64,000 nt of DNA from Phytohabitans flavus (lineage in GTDB: Bacteria > Actinomycetota > Actinomycetes > Mycobacteriales > Micromonosporaceae): positions 2,278,001 through 2,342,000 of the forward strand of contig NZ_AP022870.1 of the NCBI RefSeq assembly GCF_011764545.1, in the 5' to 3' direction. Made by a program: the position numbers and the translations under genes. Under the pieces are notes generated by a model. The model was not told where the DNA came from. It saw only the letters and a list, made by a program, of their open reading frames with translations, and made no database searches. Shown piece after piece: positions 61,197 through 64,000 of the stretch. Every line of letters begins with the position of its first letter. Within the stretch, counting starts at the first letter, position 1.

Positions 61197-63517
61197 TCAG
61201 GCGTGCCAGCCGGGCGGCAGGTCGTGGAGCTGCACCACCCACGCACGGGCGAGACCGTCGATCCGCTCCGGCGCCAACCCCATCTCCCTGAGGATGGCGA
61301 CCGCGTCGGAGCCGGGTCGGGGCGCCGGCCGCCCGGCCTGGAGCGATCGGCTCTCCATGGTCACGGCGGTACCGGGCATGACGACCGCACCGGCCTCCTC
61401 GCTCACCTGGGTCATGGACAGCCCCTGCGCGCGTACCGCCGGGTCGGTCATCAGCTCGGCCAGCTCCACGACGCGGTGCGCGCCCACGCCGGCGGTGCGG
61501 AGCCGGTCCACCCACATCTCGACGGTGCCGGTGGCGAAGGCCGCCTCCAGCGCCGCGGCCAGAGCCTCGTCGCCGGCGGTACGGCCGTGGATCGCCGCCA
61601 GGCCGTCCACCTCGGCCAGCGCCGGCAGGTCGTCCGCCGCCGCGCCGAGGTAGAACCAGCCGTCGGTCGCCTGGTAGAACCGCTGCAACGGGCCGGCACC
61701 GAGGGCCCAGAGGCCGGCCGGCTCCACGTCCGGCAGCGGCCCCGCTTCGGGCTCGACGATCAGCGTCGCCTGGTGCAGCGTCCCCACCTGGGCCAGCGAC
61801 GTGGTGACGTGTAAGCCTTCCCCGCGTACGACCCGGTGGTAGATGGCGAGCGCGGCACCCAGGGCCGCGACCGTGCCGGTGCCGTAGTCGAGCACGTTGT
61901 ACGGCCCCTGCACCATCGGCCGCCGGCCCCGGCCGGCCCGCTCGACGATCCCGGTGGCCGCCTGCCCCTGCGTCTCGTACCCCCGACGGCTTTCCCAGGG
62001 GCCGCCGTCTCCGTAACAGCTCACGGACACGTAGACGATGTCGGGCCGGTGACCCGCACGTGCTCGTACCCGGTGCCGTAGCGCTCGGCGGTGGCGCGCG
62101 GGAAGTTCTGGAGGAGGACGTCCGCCTCCCGCACGAGCGGCCAGAGCACCTCCTCCTGGCCGCGGGCGGACTCGACGTCGACAAGCATCGTGCGCTTGCC
62201 ACGGTTGACGTACCCGTGCGCGTCGATCCGGCGCTGCGGAGAGTTGATCTTTATGACCTCGGCGCCGAACTCGCCGAGTATCCGTCCGGCGGTCGGCCCG
62301 GCGAGCACCTGCGTCAGGTCGACCACCCGCTTTCCCGCGTACGGCGGCGCACCCGTCGCGGGCCGCAGGGCCGGGCGCCGCGGCGGGGGAGCGTCGAGGG
62401 TGGCCAGGACGGCGGCCCGGTCGGCGTCCGGGAGGTGCCTCGGCCACAGTGGAGCCTCGTGCGTGGAGAGCCGTATCGGGCGGCCGGGCATCCAGGTCGG
62501 CCCGAGGACCGGGTCGTCCAGGCGGACGACCGCCCGCGTCTCACGGGCGTGGTCGGTCCGCGTCCACTCGGCCGCCGTGCGGACCATGCACAGCGGTACG
62601 CCCGCCGCGTTCGCGAGGTCCTCCCACTCCCGCGCGGGCCGCTGGAGGAACAGCGCCGTAAGCCGTTCGCGCAGCTCGGGAGCGAGCGTGGGATCGGCCG
62701 CCAGCCGTTGCCGGGACGTGAAGCCCTCGGCGACCCACGACGACTGGCCGGCGGCGTCCAGAAACCAGCTCATGAAGCGCATGCTTCCGCCGATAGGGTC
62801 GAACTGCACGTAGCGCCCGTCGGCACACCGGTAGGTGCCACTGCCGTTGGGATCCCGCCGCTTCTCCGGCGGCCGGCCGCGCTCGGCCGGGTACGCGCCG
62901 GCGACCCCGATCAGCTCGAACGTCGCGTTGAACAGCGGCACCTCGATCCGCTCACCCCGCCCGGTGCCGTGCCGCTCGGTGAGCGCCGCGACGATCGCGA
63001 GGCAGCCGAGGAACGCGGCGAAGTTGGAGGCCAGCGGAAGCGCGCAGTAGCTCGGGCGGGACCAGTCCCAGTCGTCCGGCGCCTCGTCCCGCCGCGGCCG
63101 GCAGTTGCCGGTCGCGGCGGCGATCACCCCCTCCCACCCCGGCACCGCGGCCCGCGGGTCGCCGGACCCGAAGCCGGGGAGGGAGCAGTACACGAGCGCG
63201 GGGTTGGTGGCCCGTACGGCGTCGGCGCCGAGGCCGAGCCGGTCCATCACACCGGGGCGGAAGTTTTCGACGAGCACGTCGGCCCGCTCGACGATCCGGC
63301 GAGCGATGTCCAGATCGGCTTCCCGCTTCAGGTCGAGCGTGATGCGTCGCTTGCCCCGGTGGAGGAAGGCGGCGCTGGGGTGCTCGCCGGCGGTCGTGCC
63401 CGGCCGGTCGACCCGGATCACGTCCGCGCCGTGGTCGGCGAGGAGCACCGCGGCCAGCGGGCCCGCGACGTGGTGACCGAAGTCGACCACCGAGATGCCG
63501 TCGAGTACACCAGGCAT
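61197..63517 (-). CDS. Tandem class III CoA transferase (CaiB/BaiF), one-base frameshift
   Basis: From ATG 63517 (MPGVLDGISVVDFGHHVAGP). The first CaiB domain (about 1-375) starts with LAAVLLADHGADVIRVDRPG. The second starts near 400 with VVDLTQVLAGPTAGRILGEF and GAEVIKINSP. The frame breaks at YEHVRVTGPTSS near 62045-62050, and the other frame gives RPDIVYVSVSCYGDGGPW to the stop at 61197. One added base makes about 773 residues, the size of known double-domain CoA transferases. It activates a carboxylate by CoA transfer, fitting catabolism of the imported substrate. It converges on the DUF6282 gene, 4 nt apart. Confidence 0.82.
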
Positions 63518-63520
63518 GGC

Positions 63521-64000
63521 TCAGCCCACCTGCCAGGCGGTCCACTTCTTGGTCACCTCGGCGACGTTCTCCGCCCAGAACTTGTTGTCCTGCCGCACCA
63601 TCGTGCCGCTGCCCGAGGTCAGGAACGGGTTGAAGAGCTTGGCCGACTCCGAGTACGGGATCGTGTTGGGGTCGACGTCGGTGCGGACCGGAGCGTCGCC
63701 GCTCATCGCCGCGTACTTGATCAGCTGGGCCGGTTCGAGAGCGAAGACGATGGCGTCCTCGGCGGCCTTGGCGTGCGGCGCGCCCTTGGGAATGAGCCAG
63801 TTGGCGTAGTCCCAGCTGGTGAAGTCCCACACCGGGGCCATGGTGCCGCCGCTGTCGTTGATGATGCTCAGGCGGTTGCCCGTCGTCAGGGTCATGGTGG
63901 CCTGCTTGCTGACGAGGTTCTGCTGCAACGCCGTGTACGACGGCGCGAAGATGATGTCGGACTTGACGGTGTCGAGCTTCCGCAGCGCCCGCTCGACGTC
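63521..64000 (-). CDS. Second PotD-like substrate-binding protein (partial, N-terminus beyond window)
   Basis: The minus-strand frame is open to the window end. It ends AEVTKKWTAWQVG at the stop 63521-63523. The text DVERALRKLDTVKSDIIFAP then SYTALQQNLVSKQATMTL is clearly paralogous to DLDRALKKIDTIKSSIVFAP in the protein encoded at 56374. Three nt separate its stop from the CoA transferase start, so both are one operon. Two binding proteins may serve the single fused permease for related ligands. Confidence 0.88.
   Translation of the reverse strand, partial: DVERALRKLDTVKSDIIFAPSYTALQQNLVSKQATMTLTTGNRLSIINDSGGTMAPVWDFTSWDYANWLIPKGAPHAKAAEDAIVFALEPAQLIKYAAMSGDAPVRTDVDPNTIPYSESAKLFNPFLTSGSGTMVRQDNKFWAENVAEVTKKWTAWQVG

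Noticed and set aside
1..64000. tRNA or rRNA genes
   Set aside because: I looked for tRNA-like cloverleaf arms (GGTTCGA-type T-loops) and rRNA motifs in the gaps and found none I could support.

Overview
High-GC, almost fully coding DNA with many GTG starts and 1-4 nt stop/start overlaps. The SigE-type sigma factor, DUF222-HNH nuclease, DUF4232 protein and cellulase point to a soil actinomycete. A Micromonosporaceae relative is my inference; no rRNA or tRNA is visible to settle it.

Layout. 1-6 kb: a cut serine hydrolase, a three-gene ABC exporter operon and a divergent two-component system. 6-10.6 kb: a secreted bulb-type lectin, an aminoglycoside phosphotransferase-like protein, an HNH endonuclease and remnants of IS5-like elements, including a 162 bp foldback MITE. 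10.6-18.2 kb: a carbohydrate import operon (LacI regulator, binding lipoprotein, two permeases, six-hairpin glycosidase, GntR regulator). 18.2-23.4 kb: alpha/beta hydrolase, SigE sigma factor with a membrane partner, M28 peptidase, SMI1/KNR4 protein. 23.4-31.6 kb: repeat-rich accessory stretch with an intact IS5-family element, a KAP NTPase fused to a receiver-like domain, RraA, PHP and quinone oxidoreductase genes. 31.6-41.5 kb: GH12 cellulase, flippase-like membrane protein, EEP nuclease, regulators and small enzymes. 41.5-45.7 kb: encapsulin with its DyP peroxidase cargo, a DUF1275 protein, and a SoxR gene coupled to a Ca2+/H+ antiporter behind a SoxR box. 46.6-54.5 kb: an Hsp70-like membrane protein divergent from a membrane pseudokinase, then DUF3626 and FUSC-like genes. 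54.5-64 kb: a catabolic/transport cluster (SDR, IclR, PotD-like binding protein, fused PotBC-like permease, ATPase, DUF6282 hydrolase, tandem CoA transferase, second binding protein cut by the window end).

Two themes cut across the window. First, the intergenic clusters near 10.3, 23.5-25.0, 30.7-31.4 and 45.8-46.6 kb share an undescribed-looking palindromic repeat family: an approximately 85 bp unit (R1), often in inverted pairs, enclosing 48-nt hairpins (R2, R3). Second, at least nine genes need a single missing G or C (ten sites, possibly eleven) to restore an obvious reading frame. All are deletions in GC-rich runs, so I read them mainly as sequencing or assembly errors and annotate those loci as single genes.
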